DNA of 64,000 nt from Physella acuta (Eukaryota > Mollusca > Gastropoda > Physidae): positions 374,501 to 438,500 of the forward strand of contig NW_026731891.1 in the NCBI RefSeq assembly GCF_028476545.1, given 5' to 3'. Each line of letters opens with the position of its first letter. The stretch's first letter is position 1. The notes under the pieces are model-generated. The model was not told where the DNA came from and searched no databases. It saw only the letters and a list, made by a program, of their open reading frames with translations. Shown in pieces: positions 1-13,500 of the stretch. A program made the translations under genes and the position numbers.

Positions 1-3000
1 TTGGGAACTGATTGTAAAATCATGTCTGGGTAGTTGGGAACTGATTGTAAAATCATGTCTGGGTAGTTGGGAACTGATTGTAAAATCATGTCTGGGTAGG
101 AGGGAACTGATTGTAAAATCATGTCTGGGTAGGAGGGAACTGATTGTAAAATCATGTCTGGGTAGGAGGGAACTGATTGTAAAATCATGTCTGTTAGGAG
201 GGAACTGATTGTAAAATCATGTCTGTTAGGAGGGAACTGATTGTAAAATCATGTCTGGGTAGGAGGGAACTGATTGTAAAATCATGTCTGTTAGGAGGGA
301 ACTGATTGTAAAATCATGTCTGGGTAGTTGGGAACTGATTGTAAAATCATGTCTGGGTAGTTGGGAACTGATTGTAAAATCATGTCTATTTGGAGGGAAC
401 TGATTGTAAAATCATGTCTGGGTAGGAGGGAACTGATTGTAAAATCATGTCTGTTAGGAGGGAACTGATTGTAAAATCATGTCTGGGTAGGAGGGAACTG
501 ATTGTAAAATCATGTCTGTTAGGAGGGAACTGATTGTAAAATCATGTCTGGTATGAGGGAACTGATTGTAAAATCATGTGTGGGTAGTTGGGAACTGATT
601 GTAAAATCATGTCTGGGTAGGAGGGAACTGATTGTAAAATCATGTCTGGGTAGGAGGGAACTGATTGTAAAATCATGTCTGTTAGGAGGGAACTGATTGT
701 AAAATCATGTCTGTTAGGAGGGAACTGATTGTAAAATCATGTCTGGGTAGGAGGGAACTGATTGTAAAATCATGTCTGTTAGGAGGGAACTGATTGTAAA
801 ATCATGTCTGGGTAGTTGGGAACTGATTGTAAAATCATGTCTGGGTAGTTGGGAACTGATTGTAAAATCATGTCTATTTGGAGGGAACTGATTGTAAAAT
901 CATGTCTGGGTAGGAGGGAACTGATTGTAAAATCATGTCTGTTAGGAGGGAACTGATTGTAAAATCATGTCTGGGTAGGAGGGAACTGATTGTAAAATCA
1001 TGTCTATTTGGAGGGAACTGATTGTAAAATCATGTCTGGTATGAGGGAACTGATTGTAAAATCATGTCTGGGTAGAAGGGAACTGATTGTAAAATCATGT
1101 CTGGTATGAGGGAACTGATTGTAAAATCATGTCTATTAGGAGGGAACTGATTGTAAAATCATGTCTGGTATGAGGGAACTGATTGTAAAATCATGTCTGT
1201 GTAGAAGGGAACTGATTGTAAAATCATGTCTGGAATGAGGGAACTGATTGTAAAATCATGTCTGGGTAGAAGGGAACTAATTGTAAAATGATGTCTGTTA
1301 GGAGGGAGCTGATTGTAAAATCATGTCTGTTAGGAGGGAGCTGATTGTAAAATCATGTCTGGGTAGGAGGGAACTGATTGTAAAATCATGTCTATTAGGA
1401 GGGAACTGATTGTAAAATCATGTCTGTTAGGAGGGAACTGATTGTAAAATCATGTCTGGGTAGGAGGGAACTGATTGTAAAATCATGTCTGTTAGGAGGG
1501 AGCTGATTGTAAAATCATGTCTGTTAGGAGGGAACTGATTGTAAAATCATGTCTATTAGGAGGGAACTGATTGTAAAATCATGTCTGGTATGAGGGAACT
1601 GATTGTAAAATCATGTCTGTGTAGAAGGGAACTGATTGTAAAATCATGTCTTTTAGGAGGGAACTGATTGTAAAATCATGTCTGGGTAGGAGGGAACTGA
1701 TTGTAAAATCATGTCTGGTATGAGGGAACTGATTGTAAAATCATGTCTGTGTAGAAGGGAACTGATTGTAAAATCATGTCTGTGTAGAAGGGAACTGATT
1801 GTAAAATCATGTCTGGTATGAGGGAACTGATTGTAAAATCATGTCTGTGTAGAAGGGAACTGATTGTAAAATCATGTCTGGTAGGAGGGAACTGATTGTA
1901 AAATCATGTCTATTAGGAGGGAACTGATTGTAAAATCATGTCTGGTATGAGGGAACTGATTGTAAAATCATGTCCGTGTAGAAGGGAACTGATTGTAAAA
2001 TCAAATCTGGGTAGTTGGGAACTGATTGTAAAATCATGTCTATTAGGAGGGAAATGATTGTAAAATCATGTCTGGGTAGTTGGGAACTAATTGTATAATC
2101 ATGTCTGGGTAGGAGGGAACTGATTGTAAAATCATGTTTGTTAGGAGGGAACTGATTGTAAAATCATGTCTGGGTAGGAGGGAACTGATTGTAAAATCAT
2201 GTCTGTGTAGGAGGGAACTGATTGTAAAATCATGTCTATTAGGAGGGAACTGATTGTAAAATCATGTCTATTAGGAGGGAACTGATTGTAAAATCATGTC
2301 TGGTATGAGGGGACTGATTGTAAAATCATGTCTGTGTAGAAGGGAACTGATTGTAAAATCATGTCTATTAGGAGGGAACTGATTGTAAAATCATGTCTGG
2401 GTAGGAGGGAACTGATTGTAAAATCATGTCTGGTATGAGGGAACTGATTGTAAAATCATGTCTGTGTAGAAGGGAACTGATTGTAAAATCATGTCTGTGT
2501 AGAAGGGAACTGATTGTAAAATCATGTCTGGGTAGTAGGGAACTGATTGTAAAATCATGTCTGTGTAGAAGGGAACTGATTGTAAAATCATGTCTGGTAG
2601 GAGGGAACTGATTGTAAAATCATGTCTATTAGGAGGGAACTGATTGTAAAATCATGTCTATTAGGAGGGAACTGATTGTAAAATCATGTCTGTGTAGAAG
2701 GGAACTGATTGTAAAATCAAATCTGGGTAGTTGGGAACTGATTGTAAAATCATGTCTATTAGGAGGGTACTGATTGTAAAATCATGTCTGGGTAGTTGGG
2801 AACTAATTGTATAATCATGTCTGGGTAGGAGTGAACTGATTGTAAAATCATGTTTGTTAGGAGGGAACTGATTGTAAAATCATGTCTGGTATGAGGGAAC
2901 TGATTGTAAAATCATGTCTGGTAGGAGTGAACTGATTGTAAAATCATGCCTGGGTAGGAGGGAACTGATTGTAAAATCATGTCTGGTATGAGGGAACTGA

Positions 3001-4238
3001 TTGTAAAATCATGTCCGTGTAGGAGGGAACTGATTGTAAAATCATGTCTGTGTAGGAGGGAACTGATTGTAAAATCATGTCTATTAGGAGGGAACTGATT
3101 GTAAAATCATGTCTGTTAGGAGGGAGCTGATTGTAAAATCATGTCTGTTAGGAGGGAACTGATTGTAAAATCATGTCTGGGTAGAAGGGAACTGATTGTA
3201 AAATCATGTCTATTAGGAGGGAACTGATTGTAAAATCATGTCTGGTATGAGGGAACTGATTGTAAAATCATGTCTGTGTAGAAGGGAACTGATTGTAAAA
3301 TCATGTCTGGGTAGGAGGGAACTGATTGTAAAATCATGTCTGGGTAGGAGGGAACTGATTGTAAAATCATGTCTGTTAGGAGGGAACTGATTGTAAAATC
3401 ATGTCTGTTAGGAGGGAACTGATTGTAAAATCATGTCTGGGTAGGAGGGAACTGATTGTAAAATCATGTCTGTTAGGAGGGAACTGATTGTAAAATCATG
3501 TCTGGGTAGTTGGGAACTGATTGTAAAATCATGTCTGGGTAGTTGGGAACTGATTGTAAAATCATGTCTATTTGGAGGGAACTGATTGTAAAATCATGTC
3601 TGTGTAGAAGGGAACTGATTGTAAAATCATGTCTGGTATGAGGGAACTGATTGTAAAATCATGTCTATTAGGAGGGAACTGATTGTAAAATCATGTCTGG
3701 TATGAGGGAACTGATTGTAAAATCATGTCTGTGTAGAAGGGAACTGATTGTAAAATCATGTCTGGAATGAGGGAACTGATTGTAAAATCATGTCTGGGTA
3801 GGAGGGAACTGATTGTAAAATCATGTCTGGTATGAGGGAACTGATTGTAAAATCATGTCTGGGTAGGAGGGAACTGATTGTAAAATGATGTCTGTTAGGA
3901 GGGAACTGATTGTAAAATCATGTCTGGGTAGAAGGGAACTGATTGTAAAATCATGTCTGGGTAGAAGGGAACTGATTGTAAAATCATGTCTGTTAGGAGG
4001 GAACTGATTGTAAAATCATGTCTGGGTAGTTGGAAACTGATTGTAAAATCATGTCTGTGTAGAAGGGAACTGATTGTAAAATCATGTCTGGTATGAGGGA
4101 ACTGATTGTAAAATCATGTCTGGGTAGGAGGGAACTGATTGTAAAATCATGTCTATTAGGAGGGAACTGATTGTAAAATCATGTCTGGTATGAGGTAACT
4201 GATTGTAAAATCATGTCTGGTATGAGGGAACTGATTGT
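1..4238. repeat. 33-bp minisatellite, about 128 units, open at left edge
   Basis: Head-to-tail units of 32-35 bp built on the core GGGAACTGATTGTAAAATC, followed by a variable linker (TGGGTAGGA, TGTTAGGA, TGGTATGA, TGTGTAGAA or TATTTGGA). The linker variants recur in blocks: the order near 190-560 is seen again near 660-1010 and 3360-3600, so segments of many units were duplicated together. The array lies in the HERC2 intron beyond the donor at 4316. It ends about 80 bp from that exon. No exon was seen inside it. Confidence 0.97.
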
Positions 4239-4316
4239 AACATAACAGAATAGAAATATCAAACAGGAGATGGGAGCTGTAAAGTGTTTGACCAGTTGAA
4301 AAGCCTTTGTGCTCAC

Positions 4317-4593
4317 CTCATCATATTTATAACTGTGTGGGACTTTGGACTTGGTATTTTGGATGCTTTCAAATCTCTTGAGAAGTGGGATAAGTGGGGC
4401 AGAGAGCAGGCTGGTGCTGACACGATTGTCGTAGTCATGGTGACTGTTGTTCCACAGGTTGAGAAGCAGAAGGACAGCCTGCAGGATGCTGCTGAGTGCT
4501 CCCCTCTGGACAGCCAGCTCCAGGATGAGACACAGAGCAATCTGCTGGTCCTGGACTGGGATCTTTGTCTGTCCAGCACTGACATTCAGCTCT
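4317..4593 (-). CDS. HERC2: HERC2 exon, N-terminal helical segment (human about 270-360)
   Basis: The 277-bp exon encodes [18 protein letters not shown], then a leucine-rich helical stretch containing [14 protein letters not shown] and LLLLNLW, then [14 protein letters not shown]. Human HERC2 has IPLQDQHLALAILLELAVQR and APLLPLLQRFQSI at the same place. The acceptor is GTTTCAG at 4594-4600 (minus strand). One base completes the GG carried over from the exon at 5285. The donor is GAG followed by GTGAGC at 4316, phase 0. The next exon of the gene is outside the window. Reading through the donor reaches a stop in the intron. The open frame on the opposite strand here is a shadow. Confidence 0.95.
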
Positions 4594-7500
4594 CTGAAAC
4601 ACAAACCCTATGGCATATTCAATATTTCCTGCTTCTCAGTATGACTAATGTATGTGTAAATATTGCCTGAATGTCAGTAAGACTAAGGTATGTTTGAATA
4701 TTGCCTGCTTGTAAATATGACTAATGCATATGTGAATATTGCCTGCTTGTAAATATGACTAATGAATGTGTGAATTTTGCCTGAATGTCAGTATGACTAA
4801 TGTATGTGTGAATATTGCCTGAATGTCAGTATGACTAATGTATGTGTGAATATTGCCTGAATACTAGATGTTGCGCTCCACAGTCAACCAGTGTGTTTAC
4901 AAAAGGTTAGGATGATGGATGTATATGTGTGGGTGTTAGGATAACAGATTTTGTGTGGATGTGACCTGGATGTAAAAGTTAGGATAACAGAGATTTTAGG
5001 TGGATGTGATCTGGATGGTAAAACAATTAGTTAATAGATTATCTTAAATATGGACTTGTGTTGCCTACTAGTAACCCAGGCCTTATCCCAAGCGTAAGTA
5101 CATAGCATTCCTTATTACTAAACGTCATGACAAAAAGTACAGTTTTTATTTCTTTTTACTTTTACAGATAATCACTTAATAACCTACATACAATAAATAG
5201 CAGAAATGAACAAATAAGCTTGCTAATCTAATTAGAATGATCACTGAATGAATGAGCAAGTAAAAAGTAAAATCAATAGATTACCCAGCAACAACGAAAT
5301 GTAGAAATTTGGTTGCTCTCTCCACAACCTCCAGCCAAACAGATGAGACGGATCCTTCTTCAAATAATGAGGCTTCAGGCAGGGACCTCAGTGCATCCAG
5401 AGATTCCTGGTCAATACAACATAGGCTCAAGTTACGGCATTTTTTAATAGGCTCAAGTTATGGCATTTTTTAATAGGCTCAAGTTATGGCATGTTTTCAA
5501 TAGGCTCAAGTTATGGCATTTTTTAATAGGCTCAAGTTATGGCATGTTTTCAATAGGCTCAAGTTATGGTGTGTTTTAATAGGCTCAAGTTATGGAATGT
5601 TTTCAATAGGCTCAAGTTATGGCATTTTTTAATAGGCTCAAGTTATGGTGTGTTTTCAATAGGCTCAAGTTATGGCATTTTTTAATAGGCTCAAGTTATG
5701 GTGTGTTTTCAATAGGCTCAAGTTATGGCATTTTTTAATAGGCTCAAGTTATGGCATGTTTTTAATAGGCTCAAGTTATGGCATGTTTTCAATAGGCTCA
5801 GGTTATGGAATTTTTCAATAGGCTCAGGTTATGGCATGTTTTCAATAGGCTCAAGTTATGGCATGTTTTCAATAGGCTCAAGTTATGGAATGTTTTCAAT
5901 AGGCTCAAGTTATGGTGTGTTTTCAATAGGCTCAAGTTATGGAATGTTTTCAATAGGCTCAAGTTATGGCATTTTTTAATAGGCTCAAGTTATGGCATGT
6001 TTTTAATAGGCTCAGGTTATGGAATTTTTCAATAGGCTCAGGTTATGGCATGTTTTCAATAGGCTCAAGTTATGGCATTTTTTAATAGGCTCAAGTTATG
6101 GCATGTTTTCAATAGGCTCAAGTTATGGAATGTTTTCAATAGGCTCAAGTTATGGCATGTTTTCAATAGGCTCAAGTTATGGCATTTTTTAATAGGCTCA
6201 AGTTATGGAATGTTTTCAATAGGCTCAAGTTATGGCATTTTTTAATAGGCTCAAGTTATGGCATTTTTCAATAGGCTCAAGTTATGGAATGTTTTCAATA
6301 GGCTCAAGTTATGGCATGTTTTCAATAGGCTCAAGTTATGGAATGTTTCAATAGTCTCAAGTTATGGTGTGTTTTCAATCAGCTTAAGTTATGGCATGTT
6401 TTTAATAGGCTCAAGTTATGGAATGTTTTCAATAGGCTCAAGTTATGGAATGTTTTCAATAGGCTCAAGTTATGGCATGTTTTCAATAGGCTCAAGTTAT
6501 GGAATGTTTTCAATAGGCTCAAGTTATGGAATGTTTTCAATAGGCTCAAGTTATGGAATGTTTTCAATAGGCTCAAGTTATGGAATGTTTTCAATAGGCT
6601 CAAGTTATGGAATGTTTTCAATAGGCTCAAGTTATGGCATGTTTTCAATAGGCTCAAGTTATGGAATGTTTTCAATAGGCTCAAGTTATGGTGTGTTTTC
6701 AATAGGCTCAAGTTATGGTGTGTTTTCAATAGGCTCAAGTTATGGAATGTTTTCAATAGGCTCAAGTTATGTTGTGTTTTCAATAGGCTCAAGTTATGGC
6801 ATGTTTTCAATAGGCTCAAGTTATGGCATGTTTTCAATAGGCTCAAGTTATGGAATGTTTTCAATAGGCTCAAGTTATGGAATGTTTTCAATAGGCTCAA
6901 GTTATGGCATGTTTTCAATAGGCTCAAGTTATGGAATGTTTTCAATAGGCTCAAGTTATGGTGTGTTTTCAATAGGCTCAAGTTATGGTGTGTTTTCAAT
7001 AGGCTCAAGTTATGGAATGTTTTCAATAGGCTCAAGTTATGGCATTTTTTAATAGGCTCAAGTTATGGTGTGTTTTCAATAGGCTCAAGTTATGGCATTT
7101 TTTAATAGGCTCAAGTTATGGTGTGTTTTCAATAGGCTCAAGTTATGGCATTTTTTAATAGGCTCAAGTTATGGCATGTTTTTAATAGGCTCAAGTTATG
7201 GCATGTTTTCAATAGGCTCAGGTTATGGAATTTTTCAATAGGCTCAGGTTATGGCATGTTTTCAATAGGCTCAAGTTATGGCATGTTTTCAATAGGCTCA
7301 AGTTATGGAATGTTTTCAATAGGCTCAAGTTATGGTGTGTTTTCAATAGGCTCAAGTTATGGAATGTTTTCAATAGGCTCAAGTTATGGCATTTTTTAAT
7401 AGGCTCAAGTTATGGCATGTTTTTAATAGGCTCAGGTTATGGAATTTTTCAATAGGCTCAGGTTATGGCATGTTTTCAATAGGCTCAAGTTATGGCATTT

Positions 7501-10500
7501 TTTAATAGGCTCAAGTTATGGCATGTTTTCAATAGGCTCAAGTTATGGAATGTTTTCAATAGGCTCAAGTTATGGCATGTTTTCAATAGGCTCAAGTTAT
7601 GGCATTTTTTAATAGGCTCAAGTTATGGAATGTTTTCAATAGGCTCAAGTTATGGCATTTTTTAATAGGCTCAAGTTATGGCATTTTTCAATAGGCTCAA
7701 GTTATGGAATGTTTTCAATAGGCTCAAGTTATGGCATGTTTTCAATAGGCTCAAGTTATGGAATGTTTCAATAGTCTCAAGTTATGGTGTGTTTTCAATC
7801 AGCTTAAGTTATGGCATGTTTTTAATAGGCTCAAGTTATGGAATGTTTTCAATAGGCTCAAGTTATGGAATGTTTTCAATAGGCTCAAGTTATGGCATGT
7901 TTTCAATAGGCTCAAGTTATGGAATGTTTTCAATAGGCTCAAGTTATGGAATGTTTTCAATAGGCTCAAGTTATGGAATGTTTTCAATAGGCTCAAGTTA
8001 TGGAATGTTTTCAATAGGCTCAAGTTATGGAATGTTTTCAATAGGCTCAAGTTATGGCATGTTTTCAATAGGCTCAAGTTATGGAATGTTTTCAATAGGC
8101 TCAAGTTATGGTGTGTTTTCAATAGGCTCAAGTTATGGTGTGTTTTCAATAGGCTCAAGTTATGGAATGTTTTCAATAGGCTCAAGTTATGTTGTGTTTT
8201 CAATAGGCTCAAGTTATGGCATGTTTTCAATAGGCTCAAGTTATGGCATGTTTTCAATAGGCTCAAGTTATGGAATGTTTTCAATAGGCTCAAGTTATGG
8301 AATGTTTTCAATAGGCTCAAGTTATGGCATGTTTTCAATAGGCTCAAGTTATGGAATGTTTTCAATAGGCTCAAGTTATGGTGTGTTTTCAATAGGCTCA
8401 AGTTATGGAATGTTTTCAATAGGCTCAAGTTATGGCATTTTTTAATAGGCTCAAGTTATGGCATGTTTTTAATAGGCTCAGGTTATGGAATTTTTCAATA
8501 GGCTCAGGTTATGGCATGTTTTCAATAGGCTCAAGTTATGGCATTTTTTAATAGGCTCAAGTTATGGCATGTTTTCAATAGGCTCAAGTTATGGAATGTT
8601 TTCAATAGGCTCAAGTTATGGCATGTTTTCAATAGGCTCAAGTTATGGCATTTTTTAATAGGCTCAAGTTATGGAATGTTTTCAATAGGCTCAAGTTATG
8701 GCATTTTTTAATAGGCTCAAGTTATGGCATTTTTCAATAGGCTCAAGTTATGGAATGTTTTCAATAGGCTCAAGTTATGGCATGTTTTCAATAGGCTCAA
8801 GTTATGGAATGTTTCAATAGTCTCAAGTTATGGTGTGTTTTCAATCAGCTTAAGTTATGGCATGTTTTTAATAGGCTCAAGTTATGGAATGTTTTCAATA
8901 GGCTCAAGTTATGGAATGTTTTCAATAGGCTCAAGTTATGGCATGTTTTCAATAGGCTCAAGTTATGGAATGTTTTCAATAGGCTCAAGTTATGGAATGT
9001 TTTCAATAGGCTCAAGTTATGGAATGTTTTCAATAGGCTCAAGTTATGGAATGTTTTCAATAGGCTCAAGTTATGGAATGTTTTCAATAGGCTCAAGTTA
9101 TGGCATGTTTTCAATAGGCTCAAGTTATGGAATGTTTTCAATAGGCTCAAGTTATGGTGTGTTTTCAATAGGCTCAAGTTATGGTGTGTTTTCAATAGGC
9201 TCAAGTTATGGAATGTTTTCAATAGGCTCAAGTTATGTTGTGTTTTCAATAGGCTCAAGTTATGGCATGTTTTCAATAGGCTCAAGTTATGGCATGTTTT
9301 CAATAGGCTCAAGTTATGGAATGTTTTCAATAGGCTCAAGTTATGGAATGTTTTCAATAGGCTCAAGTTATGGCATGTTTTCAATAGGCTCAAGTTATGG
9401 AATGTTTTCAATAGGCTCAAGTTATGGTGTGTTTTCAATAGGCTCAAGTTATGGTGTGTTTTCAATAGGCTCAAGTTATGGAATGTTTTCAATAGGCTCA
9501 AGTTATGGCATTTTTTAATAGGCTCAAGTTATGGTGTGTTTTCAATAGGCTCAAGTTATGGCATTTTTTAATAGGCTCAAGTTATGGTGTGTTTTCAATA
9601 GGCTCAAGTTATGGCATTTTTTAATAGGCTCAAGTTATGGCATGTTTTTAATAGGCTCAAGTTATGGCATGTTTTCAATAGGCTCAGGTTATGGAATTTT
9701 TCAATAGGCTCAGGTTATGGCATGTTTTCAATAGGCTCAAGTTATGGCATGTTTTCAATAGGCTCAAGTTATGGAATGTTTTCAATAGGCTCAAGTTATG
9801 GTGTGTTTTCAATAGGCTCAAGTTATGGAATGTTTTCAATAGGCTCAAGTTATGGCATTTTTTAATAGGCTCAAGTTATGGCATGTTTTTAATAGGCTCA
9901 GGTTATGGAATTTTTCAATAGGCTCAGGTTATGGCATGTTTTCAATAGGCTCAAGTTATGGCATTTTTTAATAGGCTCAAGTTATGGCATGTTTTCAATA
10001 GGCTCAAGTTATGGAATGTTTTCAATAGGCTCAAGTTATGGCATGTTTTCAATAGGCTCAAGTTATGGCATTTTTTAATAGGCTCAAGTTATGGAATGTT
10101 TTCAATAGGCTCAAGTTATGGCATTTTTTAATAGGCTCAAGTTATGGCATTTTTCAATAGGCTCAAGTTATGGAATGTTTTCAATAGGCTCAAGTTATGG
10201 CATGTTTTCAATAGGCTCAAGTTATGGAATGTTTCAATAGTCTCAAGTTATGGTGTGTTTTCAATCAGCTTAAGTTATGGCATGTTTTTAATAGGCTCAA
10301 GTTATGGAATGTTTTCAATAGGCTCAAGTTATGGAATGTTTTCAATAGGCTCAAGTTATGGCATGTTTTCAATAGGCTCAAGTTATGGAATGTTTTCAAT
10401 AGGCTCAAGTTATGGAATGTTTTCAATAGGCTCAAGTTATGGAATGTTTTCAATAGGCTCAAGTTATGGAATGTTTTCAATAGGCTCAAGTTATGGAATG

Positions 10501-13500
10501 TTTTCAATAGGCTCAAGTTATGGCATGTTTTCAATAGGCTCAAGTTATGGAATGTTTTCAATAGGCTCAAGTTATGGTGTGTTTTCAATAGGCTCAAGTT
10601 ATGGTGTGTTTTCAATAGGCTCAAGTTATGGAATGTTTTCAATAGGCTCAAGTTATGTTGTGTTTTCAATAGGCTCAAGTTATGGCATGTTTTCAATAGG
10701 CTCAAGTTATGGCATGTTTTCAATAGGCTCAAGTTATGGAATGTTTTCAATAGGCTCAAGTTATGGAATGTTTTCAATAGGCTCAAGTTATGGCATGTTT
10801 TCAATAGGCTCAAGTTATGGAATGTTTTCAATAGGCTCAAGTTATGGTGTGTTTTCAATAGGCTCAAGTTATGGAATGTTTTCAATAGGCTCAAGTTATG
10901 GCATTTTTTAATAGGCTCAAGTTATGGCATGTTTTTAATAGGCTCAGGTTATGGAATTTTTCAATAGGCTCAGGTTATGGCATGTTTTCAATAGGCTCAA
11001 GTTATGGCATTTTTTAATAGGCTCAAGTTATGGCATGTTTTCAATAGGCTCAAGTTATGGAATGTTTTCAATAGGCTCAAGTTATGGCATGTTTTCAATA
11101 GGCTCAAGTTATGGCATTTTTTAATAGGCTCAAGTTATGGAATGTTTTCAATAGGCTCAAGTTATGGCATTTTTTAATAGGCTCAAGTTATGGCATTTTT
11201 CAATAGGCTCAAGTTATGGAATGTTTTCAATAGGCTCAAGTTATGGCATGTTTTCAATAGGCTCAAGTTATGGAATGTTTCAATAGTCTCAAGTTATGGT
11301 GTGTTTTCAATCAGCTTAAGTTATGGCATGTTTTTAATAGGCTCAAGTTATGGAATGTTTTCAATAGGCTCAAGTTATGGAATGTTTTCAATAGGCTCAA
11401 GTTATGGCATGTTTTCAATAGGCTCAAGTTATGGAATGTTTTCAATAGGCTCAAGTTATGGAATGTTTTCAATAGGCTCAAGTTATGGAATGTTTTCAAT
11501 AGGCTCAAGTTATGGAATGTTTTCAATAGGCTCAAGTTATGGAATGTTTTCAATAGGCTCAAGTTATGGCATGTTTTCAATAGGCTCAAGTTATGGAATG
11601 TTTTCAATAGGCTCAAGTTATGGTGTGTTTTCAATAGGCTCAAGTTATGGTGTGTTTTCAATAGGCTCAAGTTATGGAATGTTTTCAATAGGCTCAAGTT
11701 ATGTTGTGTTTTCAATAGGCTCAAGTTATGGCATGTTTTCAATAGGCTCAAGTTATGGCATGTTTTCAATAGGCTCAAGTTATGGAATGTTTTCAATAGG
11801 CTCAAGTTATGGAATGTTTTCAATAGGCTCAAGTTATGGCATGTTTTCAATAGGCTCAAGTTATGGAATGTTTTCAATAGGCTCAAGTTATGGTGTGTTT
11901 TCAATAGGCTCAAGTTATGGTGTGTTTTCAATAGGCTCAAGTTATGGAATGTTTTCAATAGGCTCAAGTTATGGTGTGTTTTCAATAGGCTCAAGTTATG
12001 GCATGTTTTCAATAGGCTCAAGTTATGGCATGTTTTCAATAGGCTCAAGTTATGGTGTGTTTTCAATAGGCTCAAGTTATGGTGTGTTTTCAATAGGCTC
12101 AAGTTATGGAATGTTTTCAATAGGCTCAAGTTATGGCATTTTTTAATAGGCTCAAGTTATGGCATGTTTTTAATAGGCTCAGGTTATGGAATTTTTCAAT
12201 AGGCTCAGGTTATGGCATGTTTTCAATAGGCTCAAGTTATGGAATGTTTTCAATAGGCTCAAGTTATGGCATGTTTTCAATAGGCTCAAGTTATGGCATT
12301 TTTTAATAGGCTCAAGTTATGGCATGTTTTCAATAGGCTCAAGTTATGGAATGTTTTCAATAGGCTCAAGTTATGGCATGTTTTCAATAGGCTCAAGTTA
12401 TGGAATGTTTTCAATAGGCTCAAGTTATGGAATGTTTTCAATAGGCTCAAGTTATGGAATGTTTTCAATAGGCTCAAGTTATGGAATGTTTTCAATAGGC
12501 TCAAGTTATGGAATGTTTTCAATAGGCTCAAGTTATGGCATGTTTTCAATAGGCTCAAGTTATGGAATGTTTTCAATAGGCTCAAGTTATGGTGTGTTTT
12601 CAATAGGCTCAAGTTATGGTGTGTTTTCAATAGGCTCAAGTTATGGAATGTTTTCAATAGGCTCAAGTTATGTTGTGTTTTCAATAGGCTCAAGTTATGG
12701 CATGTTTTCAATAGGCTCAAGTTATGGCATGTTTTCAATAGGCTCAAGTTATGGAATGTTTTCAATAGGCTCAAGTTATGGAATGTTTTCAATAGGCTCA
12801 AGTTATGGCATGTTTTCAATAGGCTCAAGTTATGGAATGTTTTCAATAGGCTCAAGTTATGGTGTGTTTTCAATAGGCTCAAGTTATGGTGTGTTTTCAA
12901 TAGGCTCAAGTTATGGAATGTTTTCAATAGGCTCAAGTTATGGTGTGTTTTCAATAGGCTCAAGTTATGGCATGTTTTCAATAGGCTCAAGTTATGGCAT
13001 GTTTTCAATAGGCTCAAGTTATGGTGTGTTTTCAATAGGCTCAAGTTATGGTGTGTTTTCAATAGGCTCAAGTTATGGAATGTTTTCAATAGGCTCAAGT
13101 TATGGTGTGTTTTCAATAGGCTCAAGTTATGGAATGTTTTCAATAGGCTCAAGTTATGGCATTTTTTAATAGGCTCAAGTTATGGCATGTTTTTAATAGG
13201 CTCAGGTTATGGAATTTTTCAATAGGCTCAGGTTATGGCATGTTTTCAATAGGCTCAAGTTATGGCATTTTTTAATAGGCTCAAGTTATGGCATGTTTTC
13301 AATAGGCTCAAGTTATGGAATGTTTTCAATAGGCTCAAGTTATGGCATGTTTTCAATAGGCTCAAGTTATGGCATTTTTTAATAGGCTCAAGTTATGGAA
13401 TGTTTTCAATAGGCTCAAGTTATGGCATTTTTTAATAGGCTCAAGTTATGGCATTTTTCAATAGGCTCAAGTTATGGAATGTTTTCAATAGGCTCAAGTT

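Noticed and set aside
1-4238. CRISPR-like regular repeats
   Set aside because: The units are contiguous with no unique spacers, and the genome is a spliced eukaryotic one.
4284-4670. Plus-strand frame of 128 codons over the HERC2 exon at 4317-4593
   Set aside because: Shadow of the conserved minus-strand exon.
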